NCBI GenBank assembly: GCA_016209035.1
Contig: JACQWX010000056.1
Coordinates: forward strand, 1 to 42,425
Source of the DNA: Elusimicrobiota bacterium
GTDB lineage: Bacteria > Elusimicrobiota > Elusimicrobia > UBA1565 > UBA9628
DNA length: 42,425 nt
Direction: 5' to 3'
Within the stretch, counting starts at the first letter, position 1, and each line of letters opens with the position of its first letter. The notes below the pieces were generated by a model, which had not been told where the DNA came from, ran no database searches, and saw only the letters and a list, made by a program, of their open reading frames with translations. Of this stretch, positions 32,953 to 39,183 are shown piece after piece. The position numbers and the translations under genes were made by a program.

Positions 32953-33780
32953 ATGGTCCTCGGCGTCCACTGCTCGGTCCGCCACGGCTACCTCGCTGCC
33001 CTCGAGGAGGCCCGGTCCCTCGGGTGCCGGGCCATGCAGATGCTCCCCTACCGGCGGCGCCACGAGCCGGCGCAGGGCGAGCTGTCCTCCTTCGCGAAAG
33101 CGCGCAAGGAGAGTCCCGTGGCCAAGCTCGTCGTCCACTCGAGATATGTCCCCTGCCCCGGTTCCTCCGACGAAGCCCGCCGGGCCCATTCCCGCGACCT
33201 CTTGCGCCGCGAGCTCGCGCTCGCGGCGGGCCTGGGAGCTGACGCCTTCGTGGTCCACGCGGGCGCCTACTCGGAGGGAGCGAGCGCCTCGGAAGGCCTG
33301 GCTTTCGTGGCCGGGACGCTCGGGGCCGCGATGAGCGGGTCCGGGGCCGGGTTCCCGGTGCTCGTCGAGAACGTCCCGGGCGGGGGCAGGCGCCTGTGCG
33401 GCGCTCTCGAGGAGCTGGCGCGGCTGCTCGAAGGGCTGGGGGGGCTCCGGGACAGGTCCGGGCTCTGCCTCGACACCGCGCACGCGTGGGCCGCGGGTTT
33501 CGACATCGCCTCAGCCGAGGGCATGTTCAGGTTCCTCGCCCGGGTCAACCGCCTCTTCGGGGCCGAGCGCGTGGGCGCCTTCCACCTCGCCGACACCAAG
33601 GCCCTGCTCGGCACCAGGCGCGAGGACCACCGTCACCTGGGAGAAGGCTATCTAGGGAAGGAGGGCCTCAAGGTCCTGCTGGAGAGGCCCGAGTACGAAG
33701 CCGCGCCCGCCATCCTGGAGACGCCCCGCGGCCCGGGCTCCTACGCCAGGGACCTGGAGTTCTTGAAGCTTCTGCGATGA
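32953..33780 (+). CDS. nfo: Endonuclease IV family AP endonuclease
   Basis: A 275-aa TIM barrel that cuts DNA 5' of abasic sites in base-excision repair. Metal ligands typical of Nfo are seen in order: GVHCSVRHGY near the start, LVVHSRYV (His), AFVVHAGAY (His), VLVENVPGGGRRLCG (Glu), CLDTAHAWAAGFD (Asp, His), GAFHLADTKALLGTRREDHRHLGEGYLG (His, Asp, His) and ILETPRG (Glu). Length is close to the 285 aa of Escherichia coli Nfo. The start ATG is set by the TATGAT box 12 bases upstream. A stem with a T-run lies at 33888, about 100 bases past the stop. A role as a sugar-isomerase relative is possible, but the ligand series favours nuclease. Confidence 0.9.
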   Translation: MVLGVHCSVRHGYLAALEEARSLGCRAMQMLPYRRRHEPAQGELSSFAKARKESPVAKLVVHSRYVPCPGSSDEARRAHSRDLLRRELALAAGLGADAFVVHAGAYSEGASASEGLAFVAGTLGAAMSGSGAGFPVLVENVPGGGRRLCGALEELARLLEGLGGLRDRSGLCLDTAHAWAAGFDIASAEGMFRFLARVNRLFGAERVGAFHLADTKALLGTRREDHRHLGEGYLGKEGLKVLLERPEYEAAPAILETPRGPGSYARDLEFLKLLR

Positions 33781-33991
33781 GATGCTCTGCCCCTCGCCCT
33801 CATCCATCGCCGGATCGAGCGCCGCGGTGGTGCCGAGAAACCCTAAGCCGCCCGGCGTCCCGGCCGGGACCATCCTGCCTTGCGTCCCCAAAGGATCGCC
33901 TTTTTGGACGGCCCGAATCCCGCCCTTGCTCCGACGGACGTTTTCCTGGCACTGGCAACTGCTGGGGGTCCGGCCAGCGGCTGGATAATGG
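33781..33991. other. Non-coding stretch between nfo and group II intron tail
   Basis: No supported gene. It contains a GC-rich inverted repeat near 33855-33875 (CCCGG and CCGGG around TCCCGGCCGGGA) and the hairpin at 33888-33907. It may include the eroded body of the intron whose 3' end follows, but I can find no 5' intron boundary or reverse transcriptase sequence. Confidence 0.4.
33888..33907 (+). terminator. Hairpin with T-run downstream of nfo
   Basis: CCAAAGG and CCTTTTTGG pair around ATCG, with five T residues in the right arm. It is a modest intrinsic terminator candidate. Group IIC introns are known to insert next to such hairpins, and an intron tail lies 85 bases on. Confidence 0.45.
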
Positions 33992-34064
33992 GAGCCGTAT
34001 GAGCCGAGAGGTTCACGTACGGTTCTGAGAGAGCCTAGGGGTGAGATTCCCCAGGGCTACTCAC
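33992..34064 (+). mobile_element. Group II intron 3' end: domains V and VI only
   Basis: Domain V is the 34-nt hairpin 33992-34025: arms GAGCCGTAT and the 3' GTACGGTTC, a GAGCC/GGTTC upper stem and a GAGA tetraloop. The catalytic AGC triad is at 33993-33995. Domain VI (34029-34062) pairs GAG and AGCC with GGCT and CTC, leaving a bulged A at 34059 as the branch point, with a GGGG/CCCC upper stem. The motif order (domain V, TGAGAG, domain VI with CTACTC) matches bacterial class C introns. No reverse transcriptase lies upstream, where only 211 bp separate it from nfo. This is thus a truncated remnant, or an ORF-less intron with its 5' part lost. Confidence 0.85.
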
Positions 34065-34240
34065 CCCTCGGACCAGCGCCGCCGGCCTGTGCCGCCCGCG
34101 AGGGCGGTCCGCCGGTAGGACGAAGAGACAACGCGCGCCGCGCCGGCTGGTAGGTCCTGGGGCGACAAGGAGAACATCTTCGCCCCAGGGCTCGAACGTC
34201 GGCGCGGCGCCTGTTTCGCGGTTCTTGCAATCCCGGGATT
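34065..34240. other. Gap with one strong hairpin
   Basis: No gene seen. The stretch holds a long GC-rich hairpin at 34156-34189 and short GGCGC-rich repeats. It separates the intron tail from the toxin-antitoxin promoter. Confidence 0.4.
34156..34189. repeat. 10-bp perfect hairpin, 14-nt loop
   Basis: CCTGGGGCGA (34156-34165) and TCGCCCCAGG (34180-34189) pair perfectly. No T-tract follows. It could be a transcript end signal or a remnant of a mobile element terminus. Confidence 0.5.
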
Positions 34241-34267
34241 TGTATGTTAATATGATAGTGTCATACA
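34241..34267 (+). promoter_or_regulatory. Nested inverted repeats over the toxin-antitoxin promoter
   Basis: TGTATG (34241-34246) pairs with CATACA (34262-34267), and within it TATGA (34251-34255) with TCATA (34261-34265). A TATGAT -10 (34251-34256) lies inside; TTGCAA (34225-34230) is a possible -35 but at 20 bp spacing. This is the expected layout of an operator bound by the RHH antitoxin. GGGAGG at 34270 region serves as ribosome site. Confidence 0.55.
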
Positions 34268-34283
34268 TTGGGAGGCGAGCTCC

Positions 34284-34526
34284 ATGCCCAACCGTCAAGC
34301 TCAACCCGTCACGATCACCGTCCCGTCTCAAATGCTGGCCATGGCCGACAGGATCGCCAGGAAGGAGGGGCGGACCCGCTCCGAGGTCTTCCGGGAAGCT
34401 ATCCGGGCCTATTTCTGGAAGAGGCGCTGGGAAGCCATCCAGGCGTACGGCGCCAGGAAGGCCAAGAAAATGGGAATCAAGACCGACGAGGACATTGAAC
34501 GTATCATAGACGAGGGGCGCGCCTAA
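34284..34526 (+). CDS. Ribbon-helix-helix antitoxin
   Basis: An 80-aa protein. The start VTITVPSQMLAMADRIARKEGRTRSEVFREAIRAYF is a CopG/MetJ-type ribbon-helix-helix: a beta strand followed by two helices with the Gly-Arg-Thr-Arg-Ser-Glu turn between them. The rest (residues 45-80) is charged and would bind the toxin. It should dimerise on the inverted repeat upstream and repress its own operon. The toxin gene follows after a nine-base gap, giving the classical antitoxin-first order. An ATG at 34284 with GGGAGG about ten bases upstream fits a normal leader, unlike many neighbours. I name no symbol, since several VapB-like families share this fold. Confidence 0.88.
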   Translation: MPNRQAQPVTITVPSQMLAMADRIARKEGRTRSEVFREAIRAYFWKRRWEAIQAYGARKAKKMGIKTDEDIERIIDEGRA

Positions 34527-34535
34527 GAAGCTCCC

Positions 34536-34952
34536 GTGCGGATCGTCCTGGACACCAACGTTTTTGTCTCCGCCGCATTGCGTCCCGAAGGCCACGTGGC
34601 GCCCATCCTTCAATTGGCCGCGGAAGGCAGGCTCGCCATCTTCGTTTCGTCCTTCATCCTCGCGGAGCTGGAGAGGACGCTGGCTTCCCCCAAGATCGGC
34701 TTTGATCCAGCCAGGGTCCGTGCCACGCTGGCCTCTGTCAGGGAGAACGTCGCCGTCGTGGAGCCCACGACCATGGTGAACGCCATCCATGCCAAAGACT
34801 CCGACAACCGCATCCTGGAATGCGCCCTGGAAGCCAAAGCGGACGTTCTGGTGACCGGCAACATGCGCCACATCCGGCCGCTTGGCGCCTTCCAGGGCAT
34901 CGCTATCCTCACGCCCCGCGAGTTTCTGGATAAATACTTCCCCGCCAACTAG
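34536..34952 (+). CDS. PIN-domain toxin of a VapBC-like pair
   Basis: A 138-aa PIN-domain ribonuclease of the COG1569-type putative toxin family. The first acidic residue is in RIVLDTNVFVSAAL (Asp6), the second in SFILAELERTL (Glu), and the third group in HAKDSDNRILECALEAKADVLVTGNMRHI (Asp, Asp). These should hold Mg2+/Mn2+ for RNA cleavage. The ending IAILTPREFLDKYF is typical of this family. The start is a GTG at 34536, nine bases after the antitoxin stop; the mRNA is probably shared. All three acidic positions look intact, so the toxin is likely active when freed from the antitoxin. Confidence 0.88.
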   Translation: MRIVLDTNVFVSAALRPEGHVAPILQLAAEGRLAIFVSSFILAELERTLASPKIGFDPARVRATLASVRENVAVVEPTTMVNAIHAKDSDNRILECALEAKADVLVTGNMRHIRPLGAFQGIAILTPREFLDKYFPAN

Positions 34953-35148
34953 GGCCGCTTCCTCTGGCCGCGTCTGTCCGGCTGGACCGAGCAGTCGGCC
35001 CGAAGCCCCTCGAACCGCCCGTCCCAACGCCCGGTTCAAAGGCCCAAAAGGCTGTCTCCCGAAAACCGGCTGAGTCGAGCCACTGGCCCGTTTCGACTTC
35101 CGGGGCCCGCCCGGATCCGCTGGGGCCGCGGGCGGCGCGCCGGGATGC
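34953..35148. other. Gap between toxin gene and AbrB gene
   Basis: No gene supported. The region is GC-rich with a weak CCGGTT/AACCGG inverted pair near 35032-35075. It may be old coding sequence in decay; no frame reads convincingly. Confidence 0.3.
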
Positions 35149-35176
35149 TATACTATAAGTACAGGAGTAATACTTA
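35149..35176 (+). promoter_or_regulatory. TATACT promoter and TAAGTA/TACTTA operator of abrB-like gene
   Basis: TATACT (35149-35154) is overlapped downstream by the inverted pair TAAGTA (35156-35161) and TACTTA (35171-35176), with a nine-base spacer. It fits self-repression by the AbrB-type antitoxin. Confidence 0.5.
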
Positions 35177-35177
35177 G

Positions 35178-35194
35178 CCTGGGCGAAGCCCAGG
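35178..35194 (+). promoter_or_regulatory. 7-bp GAA-loop hairpin in the abrB-like leader
   Basis: CCTGGGC and GCCCAGG flank GAA. The hairpin lies 12 bases before the ATG at 35207 and just upstream of a GGAGG ribosome site, so it could affect translation. Confidence 0.4.
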
Positions 35195-35206
35195 ACGGAG
35201 GCGATC

Positions 35207-35482
35207 ATGCCCGAAGGCTTGTGGATCAGCGCGACCAACGTCAAGGGCCAGGCCACCATCCCCGGCCCCGTCCGGTTGCTGCTCAAAATTAGGGCAGGCG
35301 TAGACAAGGTAGGCTTTCGCGTGCGCAACGGGCGCGTCGACTTGGTCCCGGTCACGGTCAAGGAGAGGCATCTGCGCTTCACGCGCAAGGAGTGGTCCAA
35401 GGTCGAGAAGCTGCGGACCCGCGGCAGTGGAAAGGTCTTTCAGTCGGCCCGTGAAGCGGCGGAGTACCTGAAGTCCCTGTAG
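35207..35482 (+). CDS. AbrB/SpoVT-type (MazE-like) antitoxin
   Basis: A 91-aa protein. The first half, SATNVKGQATIPGPVRLLLKIRAGVDKVGFRVRNGRVDLVPV, is a swapped-hairpin AbrB DNA-binding domain, with the hallmark KGQ-x-TIP motif and a DKV-x-F strand. The second half (KERHLRFTRKEWSKVEKLRTRG...) is charged and helical, as expected for a toxin-binding tail. The start ATG lies after a GGAGG site. The gene is followed at one base by a GTG reading frame that starts like a RelE-type toxin. The antitoxin looks intact while its partner is broken, so it could be an orphan repressor today. Confidence 0.85.
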   Translation: MPEGLWISATNVKGQATIPGPVRLLLKIRAGVDKVGFRVRNGRVDLVPVTVKERHLRFTRKEWSKVEKLRTRGSGKVFQSAREAAEYLKSL

Positions 35483-35483
35483 C

Positions 35484-35705
35484 GTGATCTTCGAATTTCG
35501 CCCCTCCTTCCTCCGGCTCTACAGGGCTCTAAAGAGAAAGGTTCCTCAAAGAGCCGATCCACCTCCTCGCGTCTCGAGGACGCGCTCAAGCTGGCGGGGA
35601 CCTCCCCCGTCAACGTCACCCGGCTCATGCGCAACATCCTCTGGCAGACGAAGGAGCGCGTTGCCGCCGGCGCGCCTCCCTTCAAGGACCTGCTCCGGAC
35701 CTTGA
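35484..35705 (+). pseudogene. Truncated RelE-like toxin
   Basis: From the GTG at 35484 the reading frame gives MIFEFRPSFLRLYRALKRKVPQ, which is a fair match to the beginning of RelE/YoeB/HigB-type toxins (strand, then helix with F-x-P-S-F-x-R). After about residue 22 the sequence becomes Arg/Ser/Pro-rich noise with no strand pattern, ending at TGA 35703. A normal RelE is 85-95 aa with C-terminal catalytic residues, none of which appear. The junction near 35540-35550 coincides with the start of coding-like sequence in another frame (35546-35710). The best reading is a recombination or deletion scar that fused the toxin head to another gene's tail. Confidence 0.5.
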
Positions 35706-35710
35706 CGACC
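35546..35710 (+). pseudogene. Decayed coding fragment in another frame
   Basis: In the frame starting at 35552 the sequence reads SRLEDALKLAGTSPVNV then a helix TRLMRNILWQTKERVAAG and PPFKDLLRTL. It is clearly protein-like, unlike the overlapping toxin frame. Adding one base after 35710 would continue DDQELSEKSASGQNP, so a one-base deletion is likely. I do not recognise the source gene. It has no start of its own and ends at the yfcC-like gene on the other strand. Confidence 0.4.
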
Positions 35711-35738
35711 AGGAGCTTTCGGAGAAATCCGCCTCCGG

Positions 35739-37166
35739 TCAGAACCCGACGGCCAGCGCTCCCCAAAGGAAGAGGATGTTGAGGCCGAAGAAGAGGATCT
35801 GAAGGAAGAAGACCCACTTGACCCAGGTCCACCACTCCAGCTTGGCCAGCGCCAGGCACCCGATGAGCGTGTTGTTGGTGGGGACGAGCTGGTCGGTGAA
35901 GCCGTTGCCGAACTGGAAGATGAGCACGGTGGTCTGGCGGGAGATGCCCAGGAGGTCGCCTAAGGGGGCCATGATGGGCACGGTCAAGGCCGCTTGGCCC
36001 GAGCCGGAATTGACGAAGATGTTGATGACGTGCTGGACGCTCAGCATCACGACGACGCAGGCGTATTTGGGGAGCTGGGCCAATGGAGCGGAGAGATGGT
36101 GGAGGATGGTGTCGATGATCTTGCCTTCCGTGGCCAGGATCACCATCCCCTGGGAGAGCCCCACCACGATGGCGGCCCCGACCAGGGAGCTCGCGCCTTC
36201 CTGGAACGCCTCGGCCATGTCGTCGAGCTTCATCCGGCAGGCCAGGCCGGTCAGGATGCCCATGGCCATGAAGACCCCGGTGATCTCGCCCATGTACCAC
36301 TTGAGCTTGATCACGCCGACGACGATGACTGCCAGGCTCGCCAGGAGCATCAAGAGGCCCAGCACGTGGCCTGTGGTCAAGGCCTTCTCGTGGCGCGCGG
36401 CATCGACCATATGCTTCTTCAGCTCCTGGTCGCGCTCGTAAACGGGGCTCGATTGCGGGCGCTTCTTGACCTTGGCGGCGTGGCGCATCACGAACCAGAT
36501 GGCCAGGGCCGTGAAGGCGACCCAACAGAGGGTCCTGTAGCCGACCCCGGAGAAGAGGGGCACCCCGGCGATGCCCTGAGCCACTCCGACGGTGAAGGGG
36601 TTGAGCATGGCCGCGGAGAACCCGACGGCCGAGGCGACGTAGGGGATGGCGCAGCCGGTGAGCGAGTCGTAGCCGCAGGCGAGCGCGATGGGCACGAAGA
36701 TGCTGATGAACGGGATGGTCTCCTCGCTCATGCCGAAGACGGCTCCGCACAGGGAGAAGAAGACCATGAAGATGGGGATGACGAGGATCTCGCGGCCGCG
36801 GAAGGCCTTGAGCACCCTGAAGATGCCGGCGTCGATGGTGCCGCTCTTCTGCACGATGCCGAACACGCCTCCCACGATGAGGAGGAAGGCGATGATGGTC
36901 GCGCCCGCCTCCAGCCCCCGGAGCGGAGCGGTGAGGAGCTCCATCGGGCCTGCCCGACGGGCTGGCACCGGATGGTAGGTGCCGGCGACCACCACCTTGC
37001 GGCCTTCCTTCTCGGTCTTGTCGTACTCGCCGGACGGGACCACGTGGGTGGCCAGGGCCGCGGTCACGATGAGAGCGGCGATGATGACGAGGACGTGGGG
37101 CACCTGGAGGCGGTCGAAGAACCTCTTGATCCTTCCGGCGAGCTCGGGCGTGTCGGTCCGGTCCAT
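35739..37166 (-). CDS. YfcC/DcuC-family transporter
   Basis: A 475-aa integral membrane protein with about 12 helices. The early segment ATHVVPSGEYDKTEKEGRKVVVAGTYHPV is the hallmark extracytoplasmic loop of YfcC-type proteins. Later motifs include FGMSEETIPFISIFVPIALACGYDSLTGCAIPYVASAVGF, VQHVINIFVNSGSGQAALTVPIMAPLGDLLG and QFGNGFTDQLVPTNNTLIG, all typical of the DcuC superfamily, probably in substrate and ion binding. Members carry dicarboxylates, amino acids or peptides; the substrate here is unknown. The gene lies six bases after the natural stop of the C69 dipeptidase, so the two likely share a transcript and may handle peptide breakdown products. Confidence 0.9.
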   Translation of the reverse strand: MDRTDTPELAGRIKRFFDRLQVPHVLVIIAALIVTAALATHVVPSGEYDKTEKEGRKVVVAGTYHPVPARRAGPMELLTAPLRGLEAGATIIAFLLIVGGVFGIVQKSGTIDAGIFRVLKAFRGREILVIPIFMVFFSLCGAVFGMSEETIPFISIFVPIALACGYDSLTGCAIPYVASAVGFSAAMLNPFTVGVAQGIAGVPLFSGVGYRTLCWVAFTALAIWFVMRHAAKVKKRPQSSPVYERDQELKKHMVDAARHEKALTTGHVLGLLMLLASLAVIVVGVIKLKWYMGEITGVFMAMGILTGLACRMKLDDMAEAFQEGASSLVGAAIVVGLSQGMVILATEGKIIDTILHHLSAPLAQLPKYACVVVMLSVQHVINIFVNSGSGQAALTVPIMAPLGDLLGISRQTTVLIFQFGNGFTDQLVPTNNTLIGCLALAKLEWWTWVKWVFFLQILFFGLNILFLWGALAVGF

Positions 37167-37172
37167 GGCGGG

Positions 37173-38524
37173 CTAGTCCTCGTAGAAGGCCTGGGTCTTG
37201 GCTTGGGCCAGCAGGGAGGCGGCGATGTCGCGGCACTCGAGCGCCCGCCGGCTGGAGTACTCCGTGAGGAGCTTGAGGGCCGCGGCGCGGTCGGGCTCGA
37301 GCAGGCGCAGGGCAGGCGCAGGGCCTCGGCTTCGAGCTCCGGCAGGTCCGCCGCCTCGGCCTCCTCGAACCGGCTCCAGGCGTGCCTGATGACGCCCGCG
37401 CACCTATTGAAGGAATAGTCGCAGAGCCTGGAGAGCTCCGCGAAGACCCAGTAGGCCGAGGCGGGGTCGTATCCGGGGCCGGCCTTGGAGTGGAACTCGT
37501 CGATCGCGGTGACGCCGAAATGCCGCGGGATGTAGGCTGTCGTGAGCGAGGTCGACATCCCGCACCACCAGACCGCCCCGACCTCGGGAGGCAGCCACCC
37601 GCGCAGGTGCGCGATGGAGGAGTGCTCGGTGTTGAGCCGGGCGATGGTGCGAGGGCCTGCGCGGAAAGGGGAGCCGGTGCGCGGGTCCGCCCGGTAGGCC
37701 GGCGTGCCCTCGTAGGTCTCGCGGAGAAGCGTCATCATGTCCTTGACGGTCGCGCGCTCCATCTTCGCGGTCTTGGCGTCGATCATCTCGTGGCGCAGGG
37801 TGTTGTAGGCGTCGGCAAGGTTTGCGGGGTCGCCGTAGGACCGGGAGAAATCGAAGGGCTCCGAGCGGTCGTGCCACCCCTTCCTGGCGGCATCCTCCAC
37901 CAGGGCCCTGCTGTGCAGGCAGCAGGCGGGGTCGTCGAGCTTCTCGGCGCCGAAGCGGTAGCAGTTGGCGCGCATCGCGATCTCGTCGTCGCCGACCTTC
38001 TTGGCCAGCCAGGCCCCGCCCCTGGCCATCTCGAGCCACCAGGCCTCGGCCGGGTCGGCGGCTGCGAGCATCGTGCCTGAGTCCGCGCTCAAGCCGAAAT
38101 CCTCGCAGAGGCCGCCGATGACCTCCACGGCCTCGCGCGCGCCGCGCGCGCGCTCCAGGGCCAGCTGGATGAACTCAGTCCAGATGACGCCGCCGGGGAT
38201 GATGTCGTAGGCGGCATCCACCGGCACGTCCCTCATCAAGGCCATGTTGTTGGCGACCGCGACCTGATGCTGGTTGATGCCGAAGGTATGGTCCCCGGGA
38301 TAGCGCTTCTTGTCGAAGATGCGGGCCGAGAGGTACCGGAAGGTCTTGGAGGGCTGGGGCACGGAGCCGCCGGAGAACGAGGCGAAGGCGGCGCCGGCGG
38401 GGAGGTCCTGGGCCTGGGTGATGTCGAGATAGTGGGCGGAGTTGCGCCCAAGCTCCTCGCTGTGAGCCAGCAGCACGGAGCCGTCGGCGGTGCGCTTCCT
38501 GCCCACGACGATGGTGGTGCACAT
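37173..38524 (-). CDS. C69-family dipeptidase, frameshifted near its C-terminus
   Basis: This N-terminal nucleophile peptidase starts MCTTIVVGRKRTADGSVLLAHSEEL with Cys2 as the expected nucleophile after Met removal. Further family marks are KRYPGDHTFGINQHQVAVANNMAL, ARGAREAVEVIGGL and LNTEHSSIAHLRGWLPPEVGAVWW. An 11-bp tandem duplication (37301-37322) shifts the frame after ELEAEALRLP. The as-read frame runs on to 37064, into the transporter gene. Removing one repeat unit restores EALRLLEPDRAAALKLL and a natural stop at 37173 (446 aa). The whole catalytic core precedes the shift, so activity may survive. It could be a phase switch or a sequence error. Confidence 0.85.
37301..37322. repeat. 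11-bp tandem duplication causing a frameshift
   Basis: GCAGGCGCAGG is present twice in a row (37301-37311 and 37312-37322). One unit fewer restores the dipeptidase frame exactly (1341 nt, 447 codons with stop). Confidence 0.85.
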
Positions 38525-38577
38525 GGCTAGCGGCCGGCTGGCGCCCGCAGCAAGTCGCCGATGCCCTCCGGGGTCCA

Positions 38578-38626
38578 GGTGCCAGGCTTGTGCTGCGGTC
38601 CGAGCATGCGGTTCAAGCCTGGCTCC
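38578..38626. repeat. 49-bp inverted-repeat element, copy 2
   Basis: Arms GGTGCCAGGCTTG and CAAGCCTGGCTCC flank a 23-nt spacer with CTGCGGTC, as in copy 1 at 14156-14204. It fills the gap between the HD gene stop and the dipeptidase start. Confidence 0.7.
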
Positions 38627-39183
38627 TAGAGCCCCAGCTCGGACGAGACGGCGCGCATGGCCTCGACCGCGAGCTGGGCGAAGTCCGGCAGGGGGATGCC
38701 GATGGCCTCGCACTCGCGGATGATGTCCCGGTCCACCGAGGCTGCGAAGAGCTTCTCCTTCATGCGCTTGACCACGGAGTTGGGCTTGACGCTCGCGAGC
38801 TTCTTGTCCGGGTAGACCAGGGTCGCGGCGACGACGAGGCCCGTGATGGTCTCGCCCGCGGCCAGGGCCCGGTGGAAGCGGTCGCAGCGCCTGGCGCCCG
38901 AGGACTTCTCGTTGTGCATGCGGATGGCCTCGATGACGTCCTCGGGGACGCCCGCGGGCCGCAGTATCTCCGCGGCCTTGGCCCCGTGGACCGCCGGATC
39001 GGCGTTCGTGACCTCCACGTCAACGTCGTGCAGAAGGCCGGCCAGGGCCCACTTGGCCTCGTCCTCGCCGAGGCGCTTGGCGAGCGCCCCCAGGACGGCT
39101 TCGGAGGCGAGGCAGTGCTTGATCATGTTCTCGCCCTTCACGTGCTCCCGCAGCAGCTTGAGCGCCTCTTCGCGGGTGATCAT
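38626..39183 (-). CDS. HD-domain hydrolase
   Basis: A 185-aa protein of the HD phosphohydrolase superfamily. The metal ligands are His23 (MIKHCLASE), the His52-Asp53 pair (GLLHDVDVEV) and a later Asp in ALAAGETITGLVVAAT or RRCDRFHRAL. The order H...HD...D fits, and the short length matches stand-alone HDIG proteins that act on nucleotides or cyclic di-nucleotides; the substrate is unknown. Its ATG overlaps the transaldolase stop (ATGA at 39180-39183), so it is translationally coupled. The 49-bp repeat begins at its stop, which may end the transcript here. Confidence 0.85.
   Translation of the reverse strand: MITREEALKLLREHVKGENMIKHCLASEAVLGALAKRLGEDEAKWALAGLLHDVDVEVTNADPAVHGAKAAEILRPAGVPEDVIEAIRMHNEKSSGARRCDRFHRALAAGETITGLVVAATLVYPDKKLASVKPNSVVKRMKEKLFAASVDRDIIRECEAIGIPLPDFAQLAVEAMRAVSSELGL

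Noticed and set aside
34156-34189. Hairpin as an integron attC site or attachment site
   Set aside because: It lacks the conserved attC core ends and no integrase gene or target duplication is visible.
37064-37172. Natural C-terminal extension of the C69 dipeptidase into the transporter gene
   Set aside because: The tail is Ser/Pro/Arg-rich noise produced by the 11-bp duplication; removing one unit gives a sensible ending at 37173.
35994-37418. Plus-strand frame of 474 codons opposite the YfcC transporter
   Set aside because: Antisense shadow rich in Asp, Gly, His and Glu; the transporter on the other strand has clear family motifs.
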